A stretch of 64,000 nt of DNA, from assembly GCA_022225965.2 (NCBI GenBank), contig JAKJXP020000003.1:372001-436000 (forward strand). The letters are read 5' to 3'. Of the stretch, positions 43,766 to 56,110 are shown piece by piece. Each line of letters opens with the position of its first letter. Positions within the stretch are counted from its first letter, which is position 1. The notes beneath the pieces are model-generated. The model was given only the letters and a program-made list of their open reading frames with translations. It was not told the origin of the DNA and did not search any database. A program made the position numbers and the translations under genes. This DNA comes from Diatrype stigma. Taxonomy: Eukaryota > Ascomycota > Sordariomycetes > Xylariales > Diatrypaceae.

Positions 43766-46150
43766 ATGGCGGGAAAGACAGCTACAACCCCTGCCAATGG
43801 ACATAACACGTCAACAACTCGTGAGAACGCCAGTGCCAGACTTCTCTCCCCTCCAAGGGTCAGCAGCGGCAAAGAGAAAAGAAACCCGTCGATTACACCT
43901 AGAAAGTTTCGGCGCTTCTTCACTCCACGGTCACGCGTGTCTTCCCATATAAGTCCAGCTCGGAAGGCACTGAGAGATCTAGCCGCACCAGCGGTCAACC
44001 AGAGATATCAGACACCGGCTCCGTCTAGCCCCTTGAAGCCTGTTTCTGAGGAGCAAGTAAGGGACGACTACAACGATAGCCAAGACGACAGGTCTGCGAA
44101 ACGACGGAAGGTTCGGCATCACACCCCCGACTCTTCACCGTGCCGGCCTCCCTTCTTGGACTCGAACACGCCGAGATCGAGCCCTTCCAGTGCATCGGCG
44201 TTTAAGCGAGGTCTTCTCAGCCCCATCAGATCTCTCCGCTCCAGCCAGGAGTCCGTAGTATCAGATGAAGATGGTAGCGACGATGAGCTGATGAACGACC
44301 ACACACAGCCGGCCAAACGTATAACCCCACTAACGAGCCGTGGTCTGGCTGGCCAACTGCTTCAGAGACAGGCAGGAGGCATGCCCCGGGCTGGACGCTC
44401 CTATATGTCGTACCCAGCTGCCGATTGGAGGATTGATACCGCCGACTTCTCTAGCCGGCCTGAAGATATCCACAGCTGTGTTAGCCACGAGGGGCCCGGT
44501 CGATGCATTCCGTTTTGCACTGCTACTTGCCATACCAATGGCCTGACAGCCGTTGGGGATGAAGAGGGCCGGGTACGCCTGCTCGACTCTTCCGGCGATC
44601 CCTCACACCCCTTTAGCGATATACACCTTACCTTCCAAGCCCATCCCAACGCCATCATCGACATAGCCTTCTCCGAGGATGACTATCTCCTCGCCACCGC
44701 CTCGGGTGATCAGACAGGGCGGGTCATCGACATGATGACACAGACCCCTATTGCCGTACTCCAGCACCACACCGCCTCGCTCAAGCAGGTCCGTTTCCAG
44801 CCCGGCAAGGCCAACGGCAGCGTTCTCGCCACATCTTCGCGCGACGGCAGTGTCCAGATCTGGGATCTCCGCTGCTTCGGTGGCCCAGTCCAGGATATAC
44901 TAATGCCGCAAACCCGAGAAAGCAGCCTAGGGTTTCGGCGCCCGCCAGCCAAGCACGGATGTGCCGTGAACAGCCTGTACAACGCGCACGCGCGCACGCA
45001 GCGCCAGACACAGCAGGCTTGCACCGTCGGTCCCGGCGACACCCCTTCTCGCGGCGAGCTGCCGGGCCGGGTCGGCGACGTGTCCGTCACGGCCCTCCAG
45101 TTCCTGCCCCCCGGGCGCGAGTTCCTGCTCCTCACAGCCTGCGAGTCGGACGCCGCCATCAAGCTCTGGGACGTGCGCTCGATCCACACGTCGCGGCAGA
45201 AGACCGGAACGCCTCTATCGGTGACCACGCCGCCCGTGTCGCACTCGACGTGGCGGCCCTTCGGCATCTCGTCCTTGGCGCTGAACACGGACGCCACGCG
45301 GCTGTACGCCGTGTGCAAGGACAACACTGTGTACGCGTACTCGACCGCGCACCTGATGCTCGGCCACGCCCCCGAGCTCTCCTCCACCGCCCGCCGGAAC
45401 GGTGGCGAGCCGGCCCGGCGGCGGTACGGCGCCGTCACGCAGCAAGGGCTAGGCCCCCTGTACGGGTTCCGACACCCTCTGTTCCACGCGACTTCCTTCT
45501 ACGTCAAGTGTGCCGTGCGGCCCGCACGCGACGGCCGCAGCGAACTTCTGGCCGTAGGCAGCAGCGACAGCTGCGCCATCCTGTTCCCCACGGACGAGCG
45601 CCACTTCGTGCAGGACGTGGCCAGCTCGATGGAGTCCCTCAGCCTCGAGCACTCGACGATAGCGACGAGTACGAACGCACCAGCACCAGATCTTCCGAAC
45701 AACAACAGCTTCGACTTTGGCAGCGCCAATGGCCGACTCCCACCGCGGAGAACCTTATTCCGAGCCAGCGCCGCCACCACCGCCACCAGCACTACTACCA
45801 CCACCAATGATAGCAGCAACAGCAATAGCAAGAACAAGACCACCTCGGCGAACATGATGGCGGCGGCCCGGGCGGCGCAGCAGCAGGACACGATCCCGAT
45901 CGTGCGGACGACGGGGACGCCCCTCGTGCGAGGCCACGACCGCGAGGTGGGCGCCGTGGCGTGGACCAACGCGGGGCGGCTCGTCACCGTCGGCGATGAC
46001 TTTTCGATCCGGCGCTGGGGGGAGGACGACCGCGCCGGGGCGGCCGACCTCCGGACAGGTGGTGAGACCGGCGGCCGTCGGTGGGGCTGCGGCTGGGCTG
46101 ATGTCGGCCATGGATGGGATGATGATGATGATGATGACGACGAAGATTAA
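43766..46150 (+). CDS. cdt2: Cdt2/DTL-type WD40 substrate receptor of CRL4 ubiquitin ligase
   Basis: Cdt2 brings PCNA-bound targets such as Cdt1 and, in fission yeast, Spd1 to Cul4-Ddb1 for ubiquitylation in S phase and after DNA damage. The single-exon gene codes 794 residues. The N-terminus is disordered and rich in Ser/Pro/Arg with many SP/TP sites (1-215). WD40 repeats follow from about 230, including GLTAVGDEEGRVRLLD, LLATASGDQTGRVIDM and LATSSRDGSVQIWDLR. Two WDxR boxes typical of Ddb1-binding receptors are present (WDLR 366-369 and WDVR near 475). A last repeat with VGDDFSIRRW sits near the end, after a long Thr/Asn/Ser-rich loop. The protein ends in an Asp run. I saw no clear PIP box. 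Confidence 0.88.
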   Translation: MAGKTATTPANGHNTSTTRENASARLLSPPRVSSGKEKRNPSITPRKFRRFFTPRSRVSSHISPARKALRDLAAPAVNQRYQTPAPSSPLKPVSEEQVRDDYNDSQDDRSAKRRKVRHHTPDSSPCRPPFLDSNTPRSSPSSASAFKRGLLSPIRSLRSSQESVVSDEDGSDDELMNDHTQPAKRITPLTSRGLAGQLLQRQAGGMPRAGRSYMSYPAADWRIDTADFSSRPEDIHSCVSHEGPGRCIPFCTATCHTNGLTAVGDEEGRVRLLDSSGDPSHPFSDIHLTFQAHPNAIIDIAFSEDDYLLATASGDQTGRVIDMMTQTPIAVLQHHTASLKQVRFQPGKANGSVLATSSRDGSVQIWDLRCFGGPVQDILMPQTRESSLGFRRPPAKHGCAVNSLYNAHARTQRQTQQACTVGPGDTPSRGELPGRVGDVSVTALQFLPPGREFLLLTACESDAAIKLWDVRSIHTSRQKTGTPLSVTTPPVSHSTWRPFGISSLALNTDATRLYAVCKDNTVYAYSTAHLMLGHAPELSSTARRNGGEPARRRYGAVTQQGLGPLYGFRHPLFHATSFYVKCAVRPARDGRSELLAVGSSDSCAILFPTDERHFVQDVASSMESLSLEHSTIATSTNAPAPDLPNNNSFDFGSANGRLPPRRTLFRASAATTATSTTTTTNDSSNSNSKNKTTSANMMAAARAAQQQDTIPIVRTTGTPLVRGHDREVGAVAWTNAGRLVTVGDDFSIRRWGEDDRAGAADLRTGGETGGRRWGCGWADVGHGWDDDDDDDDED

Positions 46151-47360
46151 TCGAATGAATGAAAAATCCTGTGAACGTGTATTGCGCGGCGTAGCACAGC
46201 ACAGAACAGCATAGCATAGCATAGCATAGCATAGCACGGCGTGTCGTGGTGTTGGCTTGCCTGACTTGGTTGGCTTGGATCTGTATATCCGAGGGGCAGG
46301 ATGGATGGTTGGTTGGGTGGTTGCTTTACATGTGGCGTGTTGCTTGCTGCATTATATACATACCCATACACATACCCGTCTTGTTTGAGTGTAGGCAATT
46401 GTTTGAGTCTGCTAGGGGTAGCTACAGGAAAGGGGTCAGGAATCAATTAAGGAGACCGTCTGATTTCCTACGTAGTAGTAATTACAATGTGGAGATTCGA
46501 ATCCATGTTATACCTTTCATACCTTGTGACATTATCATTTCCCGAGTAGAACTTATCCTCCCTCTCCTTCCCATTCCCATAGGGATGCAGTGACGATGAA
46601 CCACATAGACATGGATGCATAACTAGCCGGCGAGCAGATAACATGCAGACCTAGGTAAATCGTGTATGCATAGTCCTCTGCCGAAGGGTCAAGATGAGGG
46701 GACTTGCTTCAGGGGCAATTGGTAGGTTGAGGAGATGCGAAACTACTAGTCCCTAACTTTAGCTTGGTGTAATAGTTAACAGCGCCTGAGTAGCACTTGT
46801 TGATTTGCTCTTTTATACACCGCGATCATCCAGCTTTTGAAATCCTACAGCTCGCACGTACATAATGCAATGGCATACAATGCAAGCATATATCCTCCTC
46901 CGAAACCCGTGACATGTGTAGAATCACTTTTCGCCCGCCGCGCCACACGCCGCTGCAATCAAGTAGCCCAGTCAGCCAAACAGTCCGCCCGTCCGCTCAT
47001 CCGATCGTACCAAAATCAGTTTGCCGGCCTTTCTTCCATAGTTCCCTACCGGCTGAGCTCGAAGATAATGAACACGAAGCCAACTAGCAATCATTCCCAG
47101 AACGAAAAGATCTTGCCCCCCTTCCCCCTCATGCTCTTCGACTAGAATAGGACATATCGACAAGATGAAAAGGAGTTTGTTGGCAATTCAAATCTCAATG
47201 GCCGAGCCAGTCAGTCGTTCAATTCTACGTACATGTATCGACGTCGCGGGGCAGGCAACCGCAAGGATGGCTCCGTTTTGCTGGTACTGCTGGTGCTGCC
47301 GCTGCTGCTGCTACTGGTGCTGCCGCTGCTACCGCTGCGAAGGCGTCCCCGGGGGCTCTC
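46151..47360. other. Shared 3' region of cdt2 and IRC22
   Basis: Converging genes 1.2 kb apart. Only chance frames. A (GCATA)n repeat lies just after cdt2. Nothing else seen. Confidence 0.5.
46209..46236. repeat. Pentanucleotide repeat (GCATA)5
   Basis: Five to six tandem GCATA units 60 bp after the cdt2 stop codon. Confidence 0.9.
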
Positions 47361-48485
47361 CTATTCGCCCGCCTTCTTTGACTTGGCGCTGGCGCCGCTC
47401 TTGACGCGCTTCGCGCTAGGGCGGTTGATGTGGTCGGCGGGGATCCAGCTCTCGTCGTAGCCCTTGCTGGCGCCGGTGGCGGTGGCGGCGTCGCTGGACG
47501 GGGACGCTTCCTTCTCGGTGGCGACGACGTTGGCGCTCTTGGCCCGGACGGGCGCGCGGCCCCGCTTGGTCTGCGGGAAGAAGGCCTCGATGTACGTCGT
47601 GTAGACGAAGTAAAGGGCACCGGCGAAGAGGGTGGACAGGAACAGGTACAAGAAGATGCTACGAGTTCGGATTGCAGTGGTTAGCTACGTGGCCTTTTTC
47701 ATCTCATTCTTATCACTACCGAGGTGAAAAGGGTGGGGAGAGGGAGAGGGGGTAGAAATCAAAGCTACTCACATCTGCGGGTCGAAGATGCTAGTAGGAG
47801 CCTCGACGATGCTGACGACGTCGTTGTACACCTCGACCTGGTAGATGTTCTTGGCGGCGGTGACGATAACACCGGTGAGCTGCAGGCGGACGTCCTGGGG
47901 CAGCATGTCAAGCACGAAGGAGTAGGGCACGGACTGCTTCTCGCCGGGCGGGATGGCAGCCTCGTAGCGGACGGTGGTCAGGTTGCGGACGATGGCAGCG
48001 GACGGGTGGACGTCGGGACCCAGGTCCTTGGTGGTGGAGAGCTGCCCGGCCAGGAAAGCGACAGTGATGGGCTCGTCCTCATGGTTCGTCACCTCGATGA
48101 CGGCCTTGGTGGGCCGGCCGTTCACCAGCTTGACGCCGAAGATATCCGCCTCGGGGAAGGTACCGATGACGTCGGCCTTCAGCTCGGGGACGGGAGCGCT
48201 GCCGGCATTGTCGTCAAGTGGCTGTTGTTACGGAGCATCGTTAGCCGTTGCTGATATGGTTCACACCTGCGTATGATCACATCACAGTATTCGTAGGTAC
48301 CTAGGTAGCCATAGCTAGCTCCCACCCAGCAACAAGAAATCCTAGCTTGTCTTCTTGTCTTTTGCGAAGCTCTAGCTGCCCAGGAGGGAAAGAAGGACTT
48401 GTCCACATACCGAATCAGCCTGCGCCAGGACGGCGACAGCGCGGAGGGCCAGGGCGGCTAAGACCGAGTAGGAGAAGGCGACCAT
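47361..48485 (-). CDS. IRC22: Irc22-like ER membrane protein, TRAP-alpha related
   Basis: Fungal relative of translocon-associated protein alpha, an ER membrane protein. Three exons on the minus strand (48411-48485, 47773-48221, 47361-47658) give 273 residues. The first exon codes a signal peptide (about 1-21). The lumenal domain (about 26-170) has [19 protein letters not shown] and [23 protein letters not shown], as in TRAP-alpha proteins, with an N-x-T site (NLT). One membrane segment (about 175-198, [19 protein letters not shown]) follows. The basic, Lys/Ala/Ser-rich cytosolic tail carries a [10 protein letters not shown] motif. The yeast name comes from a recombination-centre screen; the cellular role is not well settled. 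Confidence 0.88.
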
Positions 48486-49642
48486 GATGGGCAGAACAAT
48501 CCAATCCAATCAGTACAATTGGTGTGCAGGAAGGGTGTGTTGTGTGAAGTTGAGAAAGAAGAGAAAGAAGAAAAGAAGAAGCTCGATGTCTCAAGTTTCA
48601 CGGTGACCAGAACTTTAGAACCAGAGCTGCATCAGGGGAAAATGTTGATGCTGAATAAGTGAGTAGGTGGTTTATGTGTGCAGGTGGTGTGCGATCTGTG
48701 GCAATCTGGGCAATCTGGTCAATTGGAAGATGGACTGGGTCCCTGGGGCCTCTGGGGAGCTTCGGCCAATTACGTGCGAGACGGTAGAGCCCGGTAACTA
48801 CAGCTCACCTAACTGAGATAGGCTAGCCAGCCAGCCAGCTACGACATAACAGTGGGCCTGACAGCATGTATGTAGTATGTATTCAGGTATCGAAGGCAGT
48901 ACCTAAGGTCCTAAGGTAGCTACATACCTACTGACTTCATAAGGGCTCACTCCCTGCAATTTCAATTCAGATTCTCTTCCATATTGATAACTATCTTGGT
49001 AGTATAGGTCTTAGCTAGGTACTTAGGCTTTCTTTTTGGATTATGTATATATATATATATGTATATAAGTAGGTAGGTATATGTTCATCTGACCCCGAAA
49101 ATGTTGGCGTCCAAGGTGGTAGCGGATGGGTCTCGCCCCCCTTTTCGAGGCAAAGCAGCTGAACTTCACATAGGAGGTAACTACCTAGGTTGTATATATC
49201 GCCCAGATCACATACATCACTCTCGCTTCCCTTATACACATATTACTCCAGGCCGATTTCACTCTCACTCTCACTCACTCACACTCACTCTCTTCTACTG
49301 TCCTTCATTTCAAATGAGCATCAAACACAAACGGGGGTATTATTTTTGCAGCCGCGCCTACTTAGGCAAAGCATGACACAATGTAGCATACGTAGCCATC
49401 AACGCTCACTTACCTACCCATTTGCCCACCTACCCAATCATCTTTACCCAGACTAGCCAGGTATGCTCCCCATAAATAGGTATGTAGGTAGAGATATAGA
49501 CCCCAGGCTGGATGACCCAACTATGCGCAAGACCATAACCATACCCTAACCCCAACCCCAACAAACTCACTTCAACCACCTACCCTACCCCATCTCCCCA
49601 AGCCCCCTCCTCCAGCTGCTGTTGCCAGGACCAAGCCTCGTC
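48486..49642. other. Intergenic between IRC22 and MED5
   Basis: Holds the IRC22 promoter and the MED5 3' end. Rich in TAGGTA/TACCTA words and simple repeats: (TA)n near 49045-49065 and (CTCACT)n near 49260-49290. AGAAAGAAGAGAAAG runs near 48553-48580 probably lie in the IRC22 leader region. No gene. Confidence 0.5.
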
Positions 49643-50190
49643 CTACTGCAAGATCCCTTCCCAATCGAGCAACTCAGCCGCCCCGCCCACCCCGCCGAGG
49701 CCCCCGAAGATATCGTCGTCGAGGCTCCCTCCCGGGCCCCCAGTCCCGACACTTCCGCCGCCGGCACCCCCGGAATCGCCCCCGCCAACGCCGCTAAGAT
49801 CCAAGTGCATGCCGCCCGTCACACTCCCGACGTCGTCCCCTTGTCCTCCGCCGCCACCGCCACCGCCACTACCACCTCCCATAGCCGCCGCCGCCTCGAG
49901 GGCGCTGTTCAGCTCTGCCTCCGCCGCCGCCGTAGCAGCCGCAACGTCGTCGCCCGTGGCGCCGACGAGGCCGAGGGCCGCCGCCGCCGCGCCCGCGTCG
50001 CCGGCCTGCGGCGGCGGCGGCGGCTCGAGAAGCTGCGCCTCGACGCGGCGGTACAGCCGCACGACGTTCTCGGCCATGGCCGGGTCGCGCTTCTGGATGG
50101 CCTTGAAGTCCTCGGCCTCGAAGCGGAGGGCTTCGCGGAGCGAGAGGTGGGTTTGCAGCGGAGGCGGTGGTGGCATGTCATGTTGGTCAT

Positions 50191-50223
<33 letters not shown>

Positions 50224-53209
50224 GATGGCGAAGTGTGTCCGGCGATGGCTGGTTGGTCGCGTCGGGGGCGCAGACGAGGGCCGTCGCGACGTCGTAGGCG
50301 ACGCTACCGCTGCCGGCGTCGGTCTGCTGCTTAACCTCGTCGAGGACGACGTGCAGGAGACGGCGGGCGCCGAGGATGCGTAGGGCGGCGAGGACCTGGC
50401 GGTGCGTGTACGCGGTGGGCATGATGTTGATGCCCGGGTGGAGGCTCCACTGGACGAAGCCCTGCAGGGTGTGGCGGACGGCGGCGGCAAGCCCGCCGCC
50501 GGCCGTGCTTGTCCACGCCTCGAGCTCGTTGTGGCCCGCGCCCGCCGTCCGCCGCGAGAACCGCGTGTTGTCCTTGATGGCCCGCAGCAGCGGCTCGATG
50601 TCCTGGCTCTTGGGGTTCTGCCGCTGCGAAAGCCGCAGCGCGTGCTCGAGCGGCTTCGCTACGATGTTTAGCACCGCCGAGAGCATCGTCTGCGCCTCAT
50701 TGGAGCCCTGCTTGGTCAGCAGGATTAGCTGCAGCACCCGGATGATGGCTTTCTTCTCCTGACTGATGTCAGACCACAGCTGGTTGGCCATATATGAAAG
50801 CGCCAGTACGAGGGAAGGAAGCAGGAATGTATCAACAAGATCTGCAAAGTATGTCAGTTCACATAACGAAGATTTGGTCGCTGGGTTGCCTACATTCGAG
50901 ACCCGTCTTAAGGCTCTCTTCGCTCAAGAAGCCAGTACCCAACGCCAGTACTATGTTTTGGAATAGGGTCGCAACCAGCAAGTAGAATTCCTGCGGGGGG
51001 CATGATGACATCAATTCATCTCCAAGACCGCCAGCTCCCGTGCCAAAGAGACCATGGATCCATCCATCCAGATGCTCTCTCTCCTGATCCGTCAACTCGT
51101 CCAACGCGCGGCCGAGCTGGCCGTTGTTCAGCAGCTTGGCAACGAACGAGTCTGAAGACCGTATGCCGAGGTCTAAAATGGACAGGTTATATCTATAAAC
51201 AAAAGCGAAAAGAAGCAACATTACCGACCCAAACTCTTCGTAAACGGGCTGGTATTCGCCCTGATCTTCTTCATACTTCCAATTTTCTAGCAATTCGCAA
51301 AGTGGTTGCAAAATGGTTATGGGCTTCTCAAATAGGAGCATGACATCCAGGGAGAGCGGCTTCTTAGCAAGCTGGCTGCAGAGCAGCTTGAGAGTCATCG
51401 TTTCTTTGTTATTACAGAGACGAGCAATGACCTGTTTGGATGTTATCAGAATCGCCTCAATAGCCCTGCATGCGTCCTCTAGAACTTACCTCCGTCAAGG
51501 CTTGGCAAACAGCGCCCACGTTGCCATCCATATTATCTAACTCGCCGATCAAACCCTGGATTCGCTCAGGGTCTGTCATGCATTCCTCGACAAGTGCTTC
51601 TTTGACGTATTTACCACCTGAAGGCAAGGTCTGATACGTGATCTCACCCAGTAAGCCTTCGATGCTGGCTTCCGGGATCAGACCGTGTAAGCAGCAGGCA
51701 AAACAAAAATCCTGCCGGACTGTGTCTGTGAAGGAATTGTTATTGTTCGCATTATCGAACATCCCTGATAGTGTCGGAAATGCATTAGTGTCAACTTGGC
51801 TTAGAGCTTCTGTGATGCAAAACTGAGCAGTCAAGGGAGGGAACATCGAGTTCGCTAGCGTCGCGAGCAGCAGCGGGAGTTTGTTAATGAGGTAAGAGCG
51901 CAAGAGGTGGCCCGTCTTAGGACCTTCGTGGCGGAAGACGGCGTTAGCTAGCACATCGAACGATGCCAGTATTAAGTCTATCGTTGTAGATTGTATATCG
52001 CCCTGCGAAGATCAGCTGCTGTGTCCCGATGGAGTGGCAGAGAATCATTTTCCTACCTGATATCTGTTGTGAAGATAGGCGAAAAATTCAGTGTCGTCTA
52101 TAAGTGGCCGTCCGACCAGCTACGGAGTGTTAATAAAATATCGTGAGTTTTCAGGCCTGTGTACCTACAGCTGCGTTCAAGTAAATGTATAAACCGGCCC
52201 GAGTGTTGGAAATGGGCAGCTCAGGCACAACAAAACTATCCAAACCGACTGTTGAATCAAGAATATCATCCATCTCTGCACTGGCGGACTCCTTTTTCCT
52301 GTCAGCCGGGTCGAAGGCGGCCAAGGTTTCCGTCCGAAACAGCTCAAGACGGCCGGCAATCTGCGAGGCGCTCTGCAGGATCGAGGGCACAAACACAGCC
52401 AAACTTTCCGATAAAGCTTTCCGCGCCTCTTTCTTGGAAGTCAGCCATAGAACATGCGCTCCGGTGATACTATCGATACACGCACCTTTAGCAAACGGTC
52501 GGCTGAGCGCCGTCAACACGGTCTGGTTTTCGCAAACGCTCAGGAGAAGCATGACGAAAGCGGCCCTAGCGGCTTCCATCTCATCCCGGGACTGCGTGCT
52601 CTGCAGCTGGCCCATGACGTCCTGCGCAAAGGCGGCCGAGGCCGAGCTGAACAGGGACATCCAGCGCGCGATGATCTTGCAGACGTCGAGGGCGTCGCTG
52701 GCGCTCTTGATGCCGGTGCCCAGCCCCACGGCCTTGGTGAGGCGGTAGAAGATGACCTCCTCGGAGGCGTAGGAGCTGCCCCATTGCAGCGTGACGGCCT
52801 TGGCGTTGGCGGCTTGCGCATTGTCCTCCAGGGACGGGTGGCCGGCCCGCTGCGCCTGGGTGTGCGACGTCGAGTACTTGTAGAGCGCCTTGAGGATGGA
52901 GGGCGTGTCGATGAGCTTGCGCTGGGATAGCACTTGGATGTAGCGGGGGATGCGCGGGTCGAGGCTCTCGTGGTTGGACGGCTGAGGTCTGAGGAAGACG
53001 TCGGCGATGGCTATGGGAGGCAACGGATATTTCGAGTTCAGGATTGTTATGTACGATTCGAAGGTTTCAGGATCTAGGCGCGTGGAAATGCACTGGGTCA
53101 AGAACCTGCTCCATTGCTCTACAGATTGGCCGCCGTCCCGCCCCATCGAGGCTCCGAATCCAAGCCCCCCATCCATGTCCACGTCGACATCGACGTTGAT
53201 ATCGTCCAT
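49643..53209 (-). CDS. med5: Mediator complex subunit 5 (Med5/Nut1)
   Basis: Tail-module subunit of Mediator, which links activators to RNA polymerase II in the nucleus. Five exons on the minus strand: 52169-53209, 52057-52119, 51490-52002, 50894-51431 and 49643-50841. The frame is open across all joints and codes 1117 residues, a usual size. Family-like blocks are WSRFLTQCISTRLDPETFESYI near the start, DILDSTVGLDSFVVPELP..AGLYIYLNA, LVGRPLIDDTEFFAYLHNRYQ (exon 2) and QEREHLDGWIHGLFGT. PTAYTHRQVLAALRILGARRLL lies in exon 5. The last quarter holds a His run (about 11 His), a Pro run and Gly-rich stretches, then ends LLDWEGILQ, a conserved Med5 C-terminus. The tiny 63-nt exon is notable. It is not in an operon-like unit; the start is MDDINVDVDVDM. 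Confidence 0.92.
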
Positions 53210-55366
53210 GTTCGGACCAGCAAAAGAATAGCGTCAAGGACAATGAAACGTGTCCTGCCGGATATTGGGCTACATCTACGCGATGTAATATTCGGAATGC
53301 GCTGGAGCTATTGCGCGGGCAATGATCGAATGTCTTCAATATCCTATTAATTAAGAGCTGGTAAGAGATAGAAAGAAGGAAGAAGCAAAGAAAATAAGCA
53401 CTGCATGGATTCAATCAGTCAATGTTCCATTGATTGCCTTTTAACGTTTATTTGAAGTTCCCACTGAAGATGGCGGGAACCTACCTTAGCTAGCTGCCCA
53501 GGTGCTTAGGTGCTTTCCGCCCACCAAGATACGACATAACTACATACATACTAGGTATGTAGCTATCAATCTTATCGACAAGAGCAGCGTCAACAGGCTT
53601 CCAAGCTACCACCCGTAGCTCGAGATATCTGGGGTACCTAGGCATTGTACTGTAGGTATTGTGCACAATTCCATTGCATGTGGTAGGTACCTACTATGTA
53701 GGTAATATACAACTTCGTTGGAACCTTAACCAGCTATACTGAAGCAGGTATACTAATGACTACAGCTTCGTCGTATACCGGTCCTAAGCAGCGCTTCATC
53801 GAATACCTAAGTACATATGTAGTGCAAGGTAAGCACATGCATCTGTCTATGTACAATTCTACCATGTACATACATGTAAGTCATGAGTTACATACACGTA
53901 CAACCTTCAGTACCACACCATACATACCTAGGTAGGTAGGTATGTAGTACTTGTAGTTACAATGTACAATGGCACCCATGCTACAATGTATGCCCGTGCT
54001 TGCATCCACAAGTCAGTCGAGAGCCCGCGGTTCAAGTACCGGCATCCCTAGCTACCTATTATAGCACACACGGCAGCAGCCAGCATGGGGTAACTTGAAC
54101 TGGTGGTGTGGTGTGGGTGTGGTGTGGTCGAATGGATGTTGCCCGACGTTTCAGCAGCAGCCCTCCCTTTCAGCTGAGGGGGGGCAGGGGGTCAGGGGGG
54201 CTTGTAAGCTTGACGGACAGGAACCTCGACAACCTCAGCTCGAGGCTTGAGCTAACACAATATGTACCCAGCTCCTACACCATTGGGCTACCTGGTAAGC
54301 AGCTACCGTACTAGGCAATGCTATACGTGCATACTTGCTGGCATTCTTGGATCTACCGTACATGAAGGATGGAGGTATGACTGACAGAACCTACTTACAT
54401 AGTGCTGGGCATGAGATCTCGGAGCCGGGGGCCTACGCGATCTGCCAATCATAGATCTCTTGGGGCAATGCATCCGGTTAGCCTGGGTTCACGAGGCGTT
54501 GGGCTTGAAGAGCATTCACTCAACCTAAGTTCTAACAGGGTACCCTAGGTAAGCGTGTAAGGTGACTACACAGGCCGTCATGATCGTTGGCATATCTCGG
54601 ACTGAAAGTAGGTATACACAAATTATACTAGGTACCTACCGATCTTTAGTCATCTAGTAGCTTGCTTGAGCTCATATATGACATGATGCATAGGTAATCA
54701 TGTACCTAGGTATACTTGCTAGACCGTTCACTAACAAAGTGTGATTGGGCTGACCTCGGTTCTACATAGCTAGGTTATAAGTTATACCTACCTAGTAGCT
54801 AGCATATAGGTCGTTGTTGTAGCAATCAGACCAGTAACTAAGGGGTAAATCCTATTCAGGGGTTGACCTCTCAGTTGCCTTCTATGTTTCTATGGTCATG
54901 TATGTAAACCTTTATATGGGCTTGAAATGAGAAATGGTAGTCAAGTCATAGATTCATTGAGAGAACTAAAGGTTTAGTCAAGAACGCCTCCCTCTCTCCC
55001 TGCCCGCCGTAATCCGACAATGTAACCCGCCCCCTCAATGAAAATCCCAAGTGGCCCAGTAAGCCATCCATGCCAGATATCTAGAAACTTCAACGGAATA
55101 TCGTATGAAGCCGTATTGTACAACCAGAGACCTGTAGCTAGCCAAGTGCATTGCTGGTAGACCATGCGAAATAGGAGACCGGTCTCCCATTCACACAGTC
55201 CCGTAGTAAACAACCCGTAAAGAGCGACGGGTCTGGTTTGTGAATCCCAGCACCCGCTGCAACCCTCTTACCAGGTACAAGGTCGGCAACCCTTGTAATC
55301 ACCTGACCGGGTGCCCGGGAGTGCGGCTGCAGAGCAGTATAACACATATATACAGGGTGTCAAGCG
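53210..55366. other. Intergenic, dense in TAGGTA/TACCTA words
   Basis: No gene is recognised in about 2.2 kb. From 53480 to 54830 the words GGTACCTA, TAGGTAGGTA and TACATAC recur many times on both strands, for example at 53930-53945. A GGGGGGCAGGGGG stretch lies near 54178-54200. Confidence 0.5.
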
Positions 55367-56110
55367 TCAAGCTTCCTCGGTCTTGACCACGACCGGGACC
55401 TCGGGCGATCGGGGCCCGACCATCCAGTCCTGCATCGCCAACCACTCGCTCCAGTTCGACTCGGCGCTGACGATCTCCTTTTCTTCGACGTTCTGGAGAG
55501 GTCTCAGGAACGGGATGCTCTGGTCGTCGGGCATATCGTACTGGGACTTGACGTCCAGCCAGCTAGCGCTTTTCGCCGCAAAGAGGTAATTCCGCCGCTC
55601 TACTTCGTGAAGGTGGCTGATGCCCGCAGCCCAGTCGTCGCCGAAGAACCCGTGAAGGATGGCGGGGAAGTCGAATCCGGTCGCCACGAGCCGGCGGATA
55701 TAGGGGTTCAGGCTGATGGTGGGGAGCGGCTGACCTGTCATGGGAAGCTTGCTGGCGGAGCGGGACGTGGGAGACGGCATAGACGACGGAGATCCGGTCG
55801 GCCTCGAGGAAACGACTGGCGGGTGCTTCTGGAAGGGGAGTTGGATGTTGACAAAGGCAGCCACGGCCTGCACAGGGCCGCTGTGCTGCGCATGGTCAAG
55901 AAAATACCGGACGCAGGATTGGAAGTGCGGATACCACTCGAGGATATCGAACTGGGTGTGCTCGATAGGGATGAAATGACCCGCCGGCGGATTGTCGGGG
56001 CCTAGTCCCCTCGCGGAAGTGGAAGCGGACCCTGGCTGGGGTGGTTGGAAAATGATAGGAAAGGAGGGAGGCCCACCGCCGCCGCCAGGGGGAGGAGGAG
56101 GAAAAGCCAT
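55367..56110 (-). CDS. Conserved fungal protein of unknown function
   Basis: Single-exon gene for 247 residues. A proline/glycine-rich N-terminus (PPPPPGGGGGPPSFP) is followed by a conserved core. The core has QFDILEWYPHFQSCVRYFLDHAQHSGPVQAVAAFVNIQLPFQ, then NPYIRRLVATGFDFPAILHGFFGDDWAAGI, ERRNYLFAAKSASW and WSEWLAMQDWMVGPRSP. No membrane segment or signal peptide is visible. I recall this family as fungal proteins of unknown role, sometimes labelled 'Ilp apoptosis inhibitor'-like in annotations; I would not rely on that label. The conserved core argues it is real and expressed. Confidence 0.75.
   Translation of the reverse strand: MAFPPPPPGGGGGPPSFPIIFQPPQPGSASTSARGLGPDNPPAGHFIPIEHTQFDILEWYPHFQSCVRYFLDHAQHSGPVQAVAAFVNIQLPFQKHPPVVSSRPTGSPSSMPSPTSRSASKLPMTGQPLPTISLNPYIRRLVATGFDFPAILHGFFGDDWAAGISHLHEVERRNYLFAAKSASWLDVKSQYDMPDDQSIPFLRPLQNVEEKEIVSAESNWSEWLAMQDWMVGPRSPEVPVVVKTEEA

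Noticed and set aside
46490..46510. GATTCGAATCC as a tRNA T-arm
   Set aside because: No matching acceptor, D-arm or anticodon stem could be drawn around it; likewise for the GTTCGAA near 37306.
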